A DNA stretch of 64,000 nucleotides from Botryotinia globosa. Lineage: Eukaryota; Ascomycota; Leotiomycetes; Helotiales; Sclerotiniaceae. The notes beneath the pieces were generated by a model, which searched no databases, was not told where the DNA came from, and worked only from the letters and a program-made list of their open reading frames with translations. The stretch lies in the NCBI GenBank assembly GCA_014898425.1, contig RCSZ01000008.1, positions 2,243,501-2,307,500 of the forward strand, written 5' to 3'. The position numbers were made by a program, and so were the translations under genes. This document shows, one piece after another, positions 48,116 through 59,066 of this stretch (positions are counted from its first letter, which is position 1; each line of letters starts with the position of its first letter).

Positions 48116-48837
48116 TTAGTCCTCTAAAAAATTATTTTCACCTTCCGGGCCATCTCTCTCGAGCGCAGCAAACGGATTACGGTCTGTGTTTCATTAAATT
48201 ATGTACTTGAATGCAATCATTATCTTGCTTACCTTGAGAAGATGAATTCAAGACTTGCAGTTGTTGGGCAAATGGCTGCGCAACTGCCGGAGGTGCTTGC
48301 AAGAACCCATTGAAGATGTCCGGGGTAGAATGATAGAATTCAGGGTCAAGACGTAGTCTTGACATCAGGCTTGTGTATGATTCGCTATTTAGTCTGTAAT
48401 CACATGGTCTTGCTCGCCCCCACTGGTGTCGATCAAATCTTGACAAGCTGAGCACAAATCTATGACAAGTATGAAAATTACTTGTAGCCTCGAGATCTTG
48501 ACCATTCTCAAGACAATAGCGTGGTCCGCATTGAGAGCGGCGATTACCACGATACGAACTCAACTAAGAAATCTTCATTAACTACCAGAGGTGTCATCTT
48601 GCCTGAAAGACTTACTGCGATGAAACGAATGGAAGGATCTGGGCCATATCGATTGTGAATGTTGAGAACAACCGCTGGGTGATCGAATACGTTGATATCC
48701 ATTAAGTGTCGCATACCAGTATGACGTTGACAAATGGGTCGTGAATCTCCATTAATGGCATTGAAAGGTGGGAGCCACAAAATACATCCCACGCCAACTT
48801 CGTGTATCTGTAAATCAGGTCCATATCTAGTGCTCAT
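48116..48837 (-). CDS. Uncharacterised fungal family, member D
   Basis: Exons 48837-48616, 48563-48233 and 48183-48116 give 206 residues. The first intron (52 bp, GTAAGT...TTCTTAG) is phase 0 and falls after FIA, before LSSYRG, the same place as in A, B and C. The second intron (49 bp, GTAAGC...ACACAG) adds a final DRNPFAALERDGPEGENN. Conserved blocks are VGVGCILWLPPFNA, FDHPAVVLNIHNRYG, TCHRFVLSLSRFDRH and YRLNSESYTSLMSRLRL. The linker between the halves is the shortest of the four members. The start ATG at 48837 opens directly into MSTRYGPDLQ. The function is unknown and no lesion is seen. Confidence 0.72.
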
Positions 48838-49832
48838 CTTGAATAGATCTATATAAATTCTTGGGATATTGGAAAGACAAAAGAGTGTGGGACAAGATAT
48901 AAAATACTAATCTGCCAGAGATATCGAGCGGAATATCTTTTCTTAGTGAGGAATACCAAATAACTATATACAGCCATCCTATTTCATTCGACTCTACACG
49001 CCATCGCGAGAGTATAAAGAAATATTGAAGCAATTTCAGAGACAGCGATGCCCAGGAGTATGAGGTGCACTGAGACCGAAGAGCAATTCTTTCCTCATTG
49101 TCTACATGAAGAAGTCCCACTCGCTTTCTTTCAGATAATTCCAATTAGGACTCCATTCATTCAAGTTATGAACCCTATAGTTACTATACTATAGAAACAT
49201 CTCAACATCATCAAAGAAATCATCGCACGGGTAACTTTCCCGACGCACAGTCCATCGAGAACAGAATCCGAAGATACATCTTCACTGACTCACCTGAATC
49301 AAATCGGTGTCTCCGGTGGTCTCTCAATTCGTGCCTAAATTCGCCTTCCTCACTGCTGGCCCAATCCCAACTCCAACGACCACGGCCAAATCAACCAACC
49401 GCGACCGCGACCCTAGAATCTTCCAGCTTTGGAATGTCGTAGCCTTGCATCGATACCTTGTGCGCTCTGCAGAATCACAAAAAATGTTTGACTCAAATCC
49501 TAAGTATGAGATAATATTCACGACATTACAATTGTTGTAAATATTTAAGGGTGAAGACTTGATGTTGTTGATGTTGGTAGGAAGGAATTGGAAAATGAAA
49601 TGCAGGTGAGGATTTAGGTTGCTCACGTGTGGAGTCTCAGCCACCAGCCAACTGTGGCACAGTGACGGCTACTTTTGTTAGTCGGAGTTATTAGGCGAGG
49701 ATGAAGTAACGACAGCAATGTTAAATTACAAATTTTGTTACCAATGTCTGTATGGTAGGTATACAACGAAAAGCATTTTACATAGGAATCATAAATATTG
49801 CAAAAGACCTCGAGAGAAAATGGAAAGACGTC
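48838..49832. other. Intergenic region, no gene seen
   Basis: One kilobase between the promoter of member D and the 3' end of the first short-chain dehydrogenase relict. Frames at 48827-49144, 49307-49540 and 49324-49644 have no similarity. Confidence 0.5.
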
Positions 49833-50927
49833 CTAGCATCCTTGCCTAACGTTTGGACGAATCTTCTCCAATTTGATGGACAACTGAGTCCACAGTTTCT
49901 CGCCAGCTGCAGCACCCTCTTCAGTTGTTACAAAACTTGATTCCCTGTATTATATTGTAGGAGCTTATTTTATACATGTCAATTTCTTGAAGGGGTGGCG
50001 AACTCACGATAAAAGTCCCCCATTACCAACATATTTTCCGTGAGTTTTTTTGCCATATGAAATTGCAAATACCAAATTTCTCGCACCTTCTTCAGATGTC
50101 CTTCCCATACAATTTTCTACCTTTTTTAAAAAGGTAGTGGCGATTTCGTTTGAAAGATTCGATTCACACCAACCTGGATGCACGGTGTTGAAGACAACGG
50201 GGTAATCTGTGCCGTATAGAGATACGAAATGACGAACGATGAGGATCTCCATGAGCTTTGACAAATTGTATCTGTATAATATTTAGCTAAGTGGCATTCA
50301 TAAAGGAGAAAGTCCATGTACCTATCATTCATACGAGCTGTTCTCTTATCATTTAAAGATTCGAATGTATCATCACTTTTCCATTCCGTGAAATCACTAA
50401 GGAGGTGCAGTCGGAAGACACTACCGTCATATGTGGTGTTGTGCCAAAGTACTTTGCCGTCTCTTTCAATTTCGGCATCAATAAAAATGCCATTAAGAAA
50501 GTCGAAACAACATTGACCGTGATAGTCGACTCATTGTCCTCCACTACGCGATATTCTTTGGTCAGAATACCCGCATTTAGGAGCATGACATCCAAACGCG
50601 GCAGAGTCTTTGCCTTCTCACAGAACTCAATGACAGATGAGTAGGAAGGTAAATCAACCTGCCATGTTTCTGCGATGTCTTCTCTTCTAGCGAAAGTCCG
50701 TTCCAGCTCGAGCTTGGCTTTATCCGCTTTATCCGCTTTATCGAGGGAGCGACAAGCAAGAATGACTCTGTGTGCTTTGAGTTCGAGCTAGTACTTCGCG
50801 GCTTCGAAGCCTAGACCCGTATTTCTACCGGTGACTATGGAGGTCGTGCCTTCGAAAGAAGTGGTTGGTTTAGGCACCTTGACGAAATTGGGAGTGTACA
50901 AGTCGGAGTACAAATGCCATTTTGAAG
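49833..50927 (-). pseudogene. Short-chain dehydrogenase/reductase relict 1
   Basis: A classical SDR of the fungal retinol-dehydrogenase-like group in which every signature can still be read. There is the cofactor loop TGRNTGLG, NAGI, then YNLSK with the catalytic Tyr and Lys, followed by VHPGWCESNL and a C-terminal EEGAAAGEKLWTQLSIKL. Two introns are recognisable (GTACAT...ATACAG near 50288-50332 and GTGAGT...ATACAG near 49951-50010). Lesions: TAG at 50790-50788, three residues after FEAAK; a one-base deletion near 50409, where SSD should be followed by VH; and no in-frame ATG before WHLYSDLYTP. It would have been an NAD(P)H-dependent oxidoreductase of unknown substrate. A second SDR relict lies 1.7 kb away on the other side of a MITE. 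Confidence 0.8.
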
Positions 50928-51270
50928 AAGATGAGAAACTAGCGGTGGATATTATATTTTAAAGAGGGAAAGGTTGCTTTATTTAAGCCCCAAAGAACCA
51001 GGACCTTAAAATATTTTACTACACCATCTCACTTTCCAAGCAAAGTAGAGGAGACTTTGACAATTTCTTAACATCTCGGAATTCGACTTGAATTCATAAC
51101 CCCGTTTGGCACAGCATTGACATCGCCAAGAGTAAAAATCAATACTCCAAAATGGAGATAGTTAAATACATGAACTCATAGACTCTATTTTCGGCTGCAT
51201 GATATCGCAAGACGGGGTTGAAGCACGCCGAAAATTTTATCAATCATGGATGTTCTCAACGATGGAGGTA

Positions 51271-52086
51271 AGTCGACCACCCTACTTTCGGGCCACCCCT
51301 GTTTCGGGCCACCCTTTTACACCAAAAATCACTTTTTTGGTCTATCAATATCTCTATCAATATTGAATATAATTTAATAAAAATTTATATTTATATAATA
51401 TAAGCTATTTTAAGCTTATATTAGAATTTTTAGAATTTTAGGATTTTTGTGGATCGATTTCTAAGGTTTCAAAATATCGATTTTCAATTTATATATAAAT
51501 CACATACAAATTTAAAATTTTATAAAATCTTTAATAACTTTTTAACAATAATTATTAAAAAAAGATTATATATTTTTTTGAAAAATTCAAATCTAAATCT
51601 ATATAGAAATTCAAAAAAAAATTCAAAAAAATAAATAAATATAAAGATATAATATATAGTGAGTTAAGAATAGTATAAATAATCCCTGTAATTTTGAGGG
51701 TACCCTTTTAAATATTTATTTATAAGGAATTTTTTATTTTTTTAAAATCTTTCAAATTAAATATCTTATAAATTTATAATAAAATTTTATAATTTATTTT
51801 TAGTTATTTTCCTTTAAAAGTTATTATAGATTTTATAAAATTTTAGATTTGTATGTAATTTGTATATAATTAAAAATCGATATTTCAAAGCTTTAGAAAT
51901 CGATCCAGAAAAATCCTAAAAATCTAAAAATTTCAAAATAGATTTGGAATGATTTGAATTATGTAAATTTAAATTTTTATTAAATTATATTCAATATTGA
52001 TAGAGATATTAATAGATTAAAAAAGTGATTTTTGGTGTAAAAAGGTGGCCCGAAACAGGGGTGGCCCGAAAGTAGGGTGGTTGACT
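51271..52086. mobile_element. Fold-back MITE, Fot1/Pogo-like (Tc1/mariner), 816 bp
   Basis: The element is bounded by TA on both sides (51269-51270, 52087-52088). Its ends read AGTCGACCACCCTACTTTCG and the complement of AGTCAACCACCCTACTTTCG. The outer 117 bases of the two arms match at 112 positions, and all five differences are transitions. Symmetry continues inward past GGATCGATTTCTAA and AAAATTTTATAAAATCT to about 51550 and 51810, so most of the element is one large palindrome centred near 51678. A TTTCGGGCCACCC unit is directly repeated inside each terminus. TA duplication and AGTC(A/G)A ends are established for Fot1/Pogo elements. The interior is extremely AT-rich and has no transposase. 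Confidence 0.85.
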
Positions 52087-52515
52087 TATATGAACTTCGG
52101 ATTTGGAGATCAAAAAAACAGATTAACCTTACATCCGACGCGGTCTAACGGCCGCTTGCGGACGCCAAAGCCGCATGGTATAAATCCGTTAAAAATTTAA
52201 TAATTCCATCATCAAGCAAACCTCTGGTTCATTAATCCGTTTACTAAAATTCTCTTTTAGAATTACTGCTACTCTGTGGGTATTGTAATGTAAGTTTTCG
52301 GCCGAATTTTAGGTCTCCTCACTTGGACATTGGTAATCATTTCGGACTCTATTCAATTGATACAGTCAATCAATGCAAAAATTTGGCAGTGACGTCGATG
52401 ATGTCAAGCAAATGCTGTGGATGGAGAATTGAATACCCTTCGCCGATGGATTAGGGCCCACAGAGTTATGGATTGAGAAGGAACTGTGATAGAGGCCAAG
52501 AGCAATGAAACTATG

Positions 52516-52524
52516 TATATAAAG
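52516..52524 (+). promoter_or_regulatory. TATA-like box of SDR relict 2
   Basis: TATATAAAG lies 118 bases before the ATG at 52642, followed by a C/A-rich leader (CATCAACACATCATCAAC). Position and sequence fit a TATA element; the gene it would drive is itself damaged. Confidence 0.5.
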
Positions 52525-52641
52525 ACTGCATTCCTCGATCACCAGAAAGTTTCTACTCATCAACACATCATCAACATTACAATCAACCCACCAACATATC
52601 TTTCGATAAATCTCTATATCGATTCAATAAAAAACAGCAAA

Positions 52642-53775
52642 ATGGCCAGTCAAAAGCAATTCAACCAAGAGACCAATGGCGCTGAAGTCGTTGCTTCATT
52701 CCCAAAGTCTGTCGCTAACAAGACATGTGAGTTCATCCTATTCTCCCTTACACATGAACTTGCTCTAACATTCTTAGTTGTTATTACCGGGAGCTCAAAC
52801 AGCTTTGCTACTTGCTGCATCTAAGCCAGCAACTATTCTCCTCCTCGGACGCGATGAATCTAAAGCCGCACCCACCGTAGAATCAGTGAAAGCGGCTTCT
52901 CCAAGCACAACCGTTAAATTTATTCATTATGATCTCGGAGAGTATCCATCTATTAAAACTGCAGCTGAATCTATTCTGGCTATCACTCTCAAGATCCATA
53001 CTCTCATCAATAATGCAGGTGTCATGGCCCCAGCCGAATACAACACTGCCGCCGAAGGTTCAATTTGGTGCAAACCACGTGGGGCATTTCCTTCTAACAA
53101 ACCTGCTTATGCCAGCTATTATTGCTGCTGCGTCTAAAGGAGCACGAATCGTCAATCTTCCCAGTATTGGATGGTCATTGGGCGAAGTTAGATTCGATGA
53201 CTATAATTTCAATGATGGGAAAGACTATGACAAATGGTCAACGTATGGCCAAAGTAAATCAGCAAATATTCTATTTACCGTTGAGTTGGCAAAGAGATTG
53301 AAAAGCAAGGGAGTACACACATTTGCTGTTCACCCTGGAGTTATCATCACGAATTTGGTAAGAGAGCTGGATCCGGAGAAAGATTATGGCACTATGACCG
53401 AACGTTTCAATTCCAGAGGTAATTCAGACTCCGAATTCCATCGTTCAAGAATAGTCCAAGTTTTACTGACATTGCAATTAAGGACACATAAAGATGGATG
53501 GCCCATTCCCTTGGAAGACCTTAGAAGCAGGCACATCAACAACATTAGTTGCGGTTCTTGATCCAGCTTTGAAAAGTAAATACATCCCACTTTTCCAAAT
53601 AACCACCCACACCTTCTCAATGCTAACAGATAAAACTTATTATACACACCACTCGGGTGCCTACCTTGCCGATTGTCAAATTGCTGAAACGACAGATTAT
53701 ACTACTAATCCTGACTACGCAGAGCGTCTATGGGCGCTGAGTGAGAAGCTCGTAGGACAAAAGTTCGATTTGTAA
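52642..53775 (+). pseudogene. Short-chain dehydrogenase/reductase relict 2
   Basis: Exons at 52642-52726, 52778-53418, 53483-53575 and 53630-53775 are recognisable. INNAGVMAP, the catalytic YGQSK, AVHPGVIITNL and GAYLADCQIAE are intact. Lesion 1: near 52787-52792 the sequence runs from VITG directly into GAQTALLLAASKP in another frame, so most of the TGxxxGxG cofactor loop is missing, probably a deletion of about 15-20 bases. Lesion 2: near 53057 the frame shifts between NTAAEG and VQFGANHVGHFLLT. After that the frame is open to the stop at 53773-53775. The protein could no longer bind NAD(P). It is the plus-strand counterpart of SDR relict 1, but the two belong to different SDR subgroups. 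Confidence 0.78.
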
Positions 53776-53949
53776 GGAGGTTGTTCTACTAGAACAAATA
53801 CAGATATAGACTCGCCGCTTTGGAGGAATAGTGTAAATTTTAGCAATTGATAGATTTAGCCATTCACCTTGCATATGTTTATACCGAACTGGATTTCAAT
53901 TTGAGAGAGACAGATTCCCGAGAGAAGCAGGAGAAGTGATAAATTCTAT

Positions 53950-55443
53950 CTAAAGATGCGTACCATCATCAAGCAATATGTGATACATATATTCCCCATA
54001 AATCGAACCCAATGCCCCAGTGTAATCGTCCCAATCGTTAATAAACTGATAAAGTCTATCAATGTCCCAGGGGTTATCTAATCCACACTTTGTGAATCGA
54101 ATAAATCAATGGATCCAATAACCTTTTCCATATGTATCGTTTATATATGCTGGGTCTTCCTCCTACATTATCCGGTCAAAATACTCTTTAACAATTGTTA
54201 CATCCTTATTGAGGGGTAGATCTACAGGCGCTTCATAGTCACCGTCCCACGGATATATAAAGTAATTAGTGTATTCGAAATACCCCTCGAAGAACCAGAG
54301 CCAGTACCTGGGAGCTCTAGTCAGAATTAACGGCAAGAACGTTACATCATCCCAATCAATGACCCCGCTAACTTCCCATTGACCAGATTCGGACTTTTCG
54401 ACGAAAAGGTGTCGAGGTTGGAGATCCCAATGCCATAGAAGGTTTGTTGAATCAGATGATTTGAAAAATTGTCTCTCATCCATCTCCCGCAAAACAAAGT
54501 AGCAACATATCCCAGTTCGCATTTACTTCTGTTCTGAAATCATGGCGGGCTGTCATCAGATTGAAGAGTGACGACGGTAAGCCTTCCTCAAAAGGAGGTG
54601 CGGTCTCCATGTAATTCGGAGCAAAGCCACCGAATTCAATTCGCGGTGTTGAAGGAGCCATGGAAGTTGAAGTCCACGGTACAGTATGGTTCCAATTAGT
54701 CTTCCCGGCTTATCTAGAGCGGTTCTCTCTAATTTAATGATAAATTTAGCAACAGCTTTCACAACTTCAAGTCTCGTAGACATGGAAAGCTGCGCGGGAA
54801 TCTTGAAGAACAAATCGTCCAGAGAAATTCCTTGAACCCTCTCTTGTAGCACAAATGGTGATTTGAGAGAATTTTCAGCCGTTGTATCTATGGCTAAAAT
54901 TTTAGGTACACGAAGGAATGCAAATCGTTGAAGCCACATAATAATTTCGGCCTGGTTTTGGATGTCAGTCTGTTTCGACCACGCATTCCATCTTCGCGGG
55001 ATCCGTAGAATACGTCTCTGAATCTCAGAGCCAATTTGGAACGACAAGCCAATCACCCGATTGTAATTTCCTCCATCCACATGCTCTATAGTTGATGGTT
55101 CGCCAATGCCTATATCAATACACAACTGATTGACTTTAGTGCGGTATGTGTCGAAAGGTTCTTATTCGAACAGGCAGTTGGAGGATGTGTTTGAGGGTTG
55201 GTTGGTTGTAATAGAGTTGTCGGAAACAATATCTTCATAGATAAAGTCATGATCTGGGGGATCAAAATTCTCTGTACCAACATTTCCAACACTATTTGCG
55301 TGGCTTTCATCTAGCCGGGAATTGTTGCCGTCTTTATAACATTCCACGAGTGCATCGAGATCGGGATCGCAAATAGAATCACGAATTTGCACATTGTTAA
55401 ATGTGATGCCCGATGTCAGGCTAGAAGAACGGGAGTCCTCCAT
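53950..55443 (-). pseudogene. Aminoglycoside-phosphotransferase-like (APH) gene, multiply broken
   Basis: APH-fold proteins are small-molecule kinases expanded in fungi. From ATG 55443 (MEDSRSSSLTSG) the reading is continuous through TAA at 55164-55162 (NCLFE, stop, EPFDTYRTKVNQLC), which fits CAA to TAA. The N-lobe is visible (GGNYNRVIGLSF, RILRIPR, FVLQERVQGISLDDLF). A frameshift near 54690 leads into STPRIEFGGFAPNYM, and another near 54500 into the catalytic loop LLWHWDLQPRHLFV and VIDWDD. TAG at 54165-54163 and TGA at 54108-54106 interrupt the C-terminus (EEDPAYINDTYGKG, FIRFTKCGLDNP), ending at 53952-53950. The usual catalytic-loop Asn after HxDxxPR is His here. At least five lesions make this clearly non-functional. 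Confidence 0.8.
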
Positions 55444-55776
55444 GGGGGATGAGGATCGGAATGGAGTGTCGAGAGTGGCCTGGATCAAAAGCCTTCGGCT
55501 TAGATGTTGAATCAGGCTTTGAGATTTGACTTGAAATGTTTTTAGGGTAGTGGGCAATGAAACTGCAGACGTAGGGTGTGGTGATAGACTCAAATCTCCA
55601 GAGAAAACTGCTAATAACACAACTGATTTTGAAATGTGTGTGAATGGAAAGTAAACAACGAAAAGATGGATAGTTATATACTCCATATCTCATTCACCGT
55701 ATAATGAAACCCACTAACAAATAGGTACCATCAAGTGAATAATTGATTGCGAAGTGAATATTTTTCAACCGTGTTG
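55444..55776. other. Short gap upstream of the APH relict
   Basis: These 333 bases were probably the APH promoter and the 3' end of the glycosyltransferase relict. The APH frame stays open for 80 codons upstream of ATG 55443, but without conserved sequence. Confidence 0.45.
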
Positions 55777-57106
55777 TTACTCCCAATCATGTTCAACCAT
55801 CCAAGCATCCTCTAATTGCAACCCAGATTCTTTAAGATCGCAACCAATGTGCCCCCATTTCTCTGAATATATCTCATCCGCACTCCGGATCAATATCTCA
55901 AGTGCTTGTTCGAAGCCCTGCGGATCGCGATGAAATGGCTCTCCTTGGCCTCCTAACTGCCTTCGTTGCCAATGATTTCTGATGCTTGGATCATTGTTTT
56001 TCCATTCTGCTTCGGCTTGAAACAACTTTATCAGATGTTGAAAGCTTTCTCCTCCCATCTTGTCTTCCGCCAATTTATTCATGTCAGCTGCCGTTTTAGG
56101 GGGCATATCTGGGTTGTATTTTCGACGAAAAAGCAAATTTAGATCAATTGTTCTTCCCACATCCATAATCCAGCCCGACTCAGCCTCATCTAGCAAGACA
56201 CCTGCCATCTGAAGCCTCTGATACATGTCGCAATCAGAGGAGTAATAGCTGATCATTAGATCGCATCCTCCCATTTTTACAAAGCTTTGCACATTATTTA
56301 GCGCAAGCCAATCGTACTCGAAGAAACGAATTCCCCATCCATCGTATCCTTCCGCGTAGCCAAGATCAAAGGTTCTCCGAAGTTCATCGACAGCTCGCAT
56401 ATATAGAGACTTGTGAGACGTTGCAGGATTACGTTGTTGATTTAGCGGTGCGTGGGTCAAGTCCTCGTCGGACAATACGATCACATCCATATGACTCCAG
56501 AAATAATTCTCCCATTCATTTTCAAGTGCCGTGTAAATATAGAAATTCTGAAGTTGGGAAAAGGTAAGAAGGGTTGGCGTCAAAATTACGTTTACCCCAA
56601 AGACGTTTCTGAGTCGATCCACATTCAGATACGAAGGGTTCTGAAGTGTGATCTTTGGCTTAGAAGCAAAATTAGATCTCATTGTAGCAGTATTATCCAC
56701 AACATATATGTCCTCTGCTGGCCACCCTGCAGTAATATACGATAGAACGCATTGTTGTAGTAAAGGCCAGTTTCGAGTGAAACCTATGAAGAGGGGAGTT
56801 TTCTCCGGAACATGCTCTTTGGGAGGTCTGTTCCAGGATTGTATGTCTGGAAGGGTTTTGTACTAAAAGATATCGACAACTTGGCGTAAAGCATGCGAGC
56901 TCTCGACATTCAAAAGTTGTTTGTGAATCAGCCCTGGTGGTCGAGCTCTCACGGCCGGAGGTGGAAGGAATGGTTCTGATGCGTCGAACTCGCCCTCCTG
57001 AGCAGATTCGTTGCGTTTTTAAATCTGGTGTTTTTGTCCATAAATAGAATATCAGCACGATATAGAGCAGGAAGAGGACAGGACAGAGGCGCCCTTGTAC
57101 CTCGCT
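55777..57106 (-). pseudogene. Glycosyltransferase-like type II membrane protein, broken
   Basis: The 3' part is a 300-codon open frame that continues upstream as TPLFIGFTRNWPLLQQCV and AEDIYVVDN, the first strands of a GT-A nucleotide-sugar fold. WSHMDVIVLSDEDL carries the acidic residues expected at the sugar-nucleotide site, and GYDGWGIRFFEYDWLAL follows. TAG at 56865-56863 interrupts VDIF-YKTLPDIQSW and could derive from CAG. An extra base in the A-run at 57016-57020 separates this frame from a hydrophobic anchor (CPVLFLLYIVLIFYLW) typical of Golgi type II proteins. The start codon is not identified. The donor sugar is unknown. A splice acceptor reading (CTTTTAG) at the stop is possible but lacks a good donor. 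Confidence 0.6.
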
Positions 57107-59066
57107 ATTTTCAAGTGTTTCCGAGAAAAGTAAAAAACATAATGCTCTTAAAGAGTGTGCAGCTTTTGAAATACTAATCAATTTTATTTTAAGCTGCAAG
57201 TCCGACAAATTCGAATATGCTTACGACGATACTGTGGACAGGTATCAAAATATTTAAGCTTATAATGCGGGTACTGTTTCTGAAAGTCTCGCCCCTCATT
57301 CTTCTCTTGAATCAAGTTTCTCCTGAATTCTGTGTTGAAACTTACTATTGTCTAATTCATCTCAGCCTGCGAGGCTACAATGCAGATTGGTCCCAGTAGT
57401 CCTTTTCAGAGTTTAACACTCCTCCAATTATACACGATGAAGTATATCAGCGACAGCTAGCGACAGCTGTGGCTATTGGGAAGATCACTGTCCAGTAATC
57501 TATCTGTGGAGACTATGCCAATTCGGCATCACTACTTTGTACTGTGGGCCGGTCCGTGTTAGCTCTCCACTTGGTGACGAAGGCTTTTTGTTTTGATCCG
57601 GTGAGGAAGTGGGAACGGTTTGATATTTCGCTGATTGAGTTTGTTAAAGCAAACACGTCCACAACGCGAAAGTTCGTGATAGGGAAGAAATTGTCCATGT
57701 TCACGTGACTGCGTTCAATGATCATATTGAGTATCATCTGTAGGACTGAGATTGTAATGGAAACAAAGATGGTTCGGACCAAACATTAGAGCGCGAAATT
57801 ATGATTCCATGTTCGCATACGTTTTGAAAGATCCACCACCCACGTGTAGATGGTTTTGTAACGTGGTACCTAGCATAGGAACTCTCATGCCCAGAATCTC
57901 AGCTCCGAAGTCTTAAAGATACCGGACATAGAAACGCAGGGGTGTGCCAAGATCCATGATGTGGAATCATCGAGTGTTCCGGAAAACTCCCTTAATCCAT
58001 AGTTGGACGCGAACCCCTTCATCGAGACGAGCACTTTCATCACAACAGGTATTCGGAACAAAATACTGCACAGCCCACAGCCATCGCATGCTCCATCAGT
58101 TCATACGCACGAGATAAGAAGTAGACTCGGGGTGCAAAGTGAGGCTCAATGATGTAACCGGAGATTGGAATCTTCTTCTGCTCAGCTAATTAGTGTTCAA
58201 GATGTTGAGCCTCAAAACGAGGCGTAGCTTTGAGATCACATGATTTTCTTCCATTCAACCAATCATTTTCATTCTCTCGAAGGATTGTGGCTCGTCCAAT
58301 AAATCACAGCCCCGCTGCTTACTTCCATAACCCGACTTTGAAAGCTTCCAGGTTGGCTTGCACTTGTGATTTACGAAATCTGCCTTGCGCCGAATTTTGG
58401 CTCTATGCGACGTGCCGTGCTTGCATTTTGTTGACATCTGCCTCTTCGTTTCGATGAACCAACCAATATAAGTTTGCGAAAATCTGAGTGTTGAGTAATA
58501 TTGCTTGATTATCGCAATGACTCTACGCCTTAATTTCCCCTCATTTTGTACACATCTACCCCTAGGAAATGGAATCACGTAGACGTACTAGTCACAATGC
58601 ACACCATAATCTGTCCTCTAGGTTCTAGGCAATCATCGCTACTGATTGTTTCCAGCACTATTGCTTCATGACCATTGGATAGGATCTGAGTCAGTTAAAA
58701 GTCATCGGCGAGCCAGTGGTGGATACCCGCAATTGCATCCCCTGGTTTATTCACAATGGAATGCGGATGTTATCTTGCGTGGCTGAGGCTTGGACTCACA
58801 TTTCCCTTGATGATTGATGTGGTGAAAGGCCTCCGAGTTTTAGATTGTGCGATCCAATCCGACTTTAAAACCAAGATGGATTCCATCCATTGATCAATTC
58901 CTTTCTTCTGATTTCTTCAAGCATTTCAGATTATACAAAGGGTCTCCTTTCATTCGGCACAGACCACAGTAGGGCTGCATATTAGTTCGTCTAATCCATT
59001 CACTGAATTAGTCTCATTATTATCTACCACTACTATCACTCATCAAACACTTCCACAACCGCAACT
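57107..59066. other. Intergenic region, no intact gene seen
   Basis: The minus-strand frame at 57513-57782 and fragments between 57.8 and 58.2 kb have some coding texture (for example VQLWIKGVFRN) with several stops, possibly another old relict; no family is recognised. The final 150 bases before 59067 are C/T/A-rich and suit a promoter. Confidence 0.4.

Noticed and set aside
56863..56865. Reading the stop in the glycosyltransferase relict as an intron acceptor
   Set aside because: The only GT about 45 bases upstream is a poor donor (GTCGAG) with no branch site, and the intervening codons look coding.
57513..58200. Minus-strand coding-like texture with several stops
   Set aside because: No family recognised and no consistent frame; may be an old relict but not supportable.
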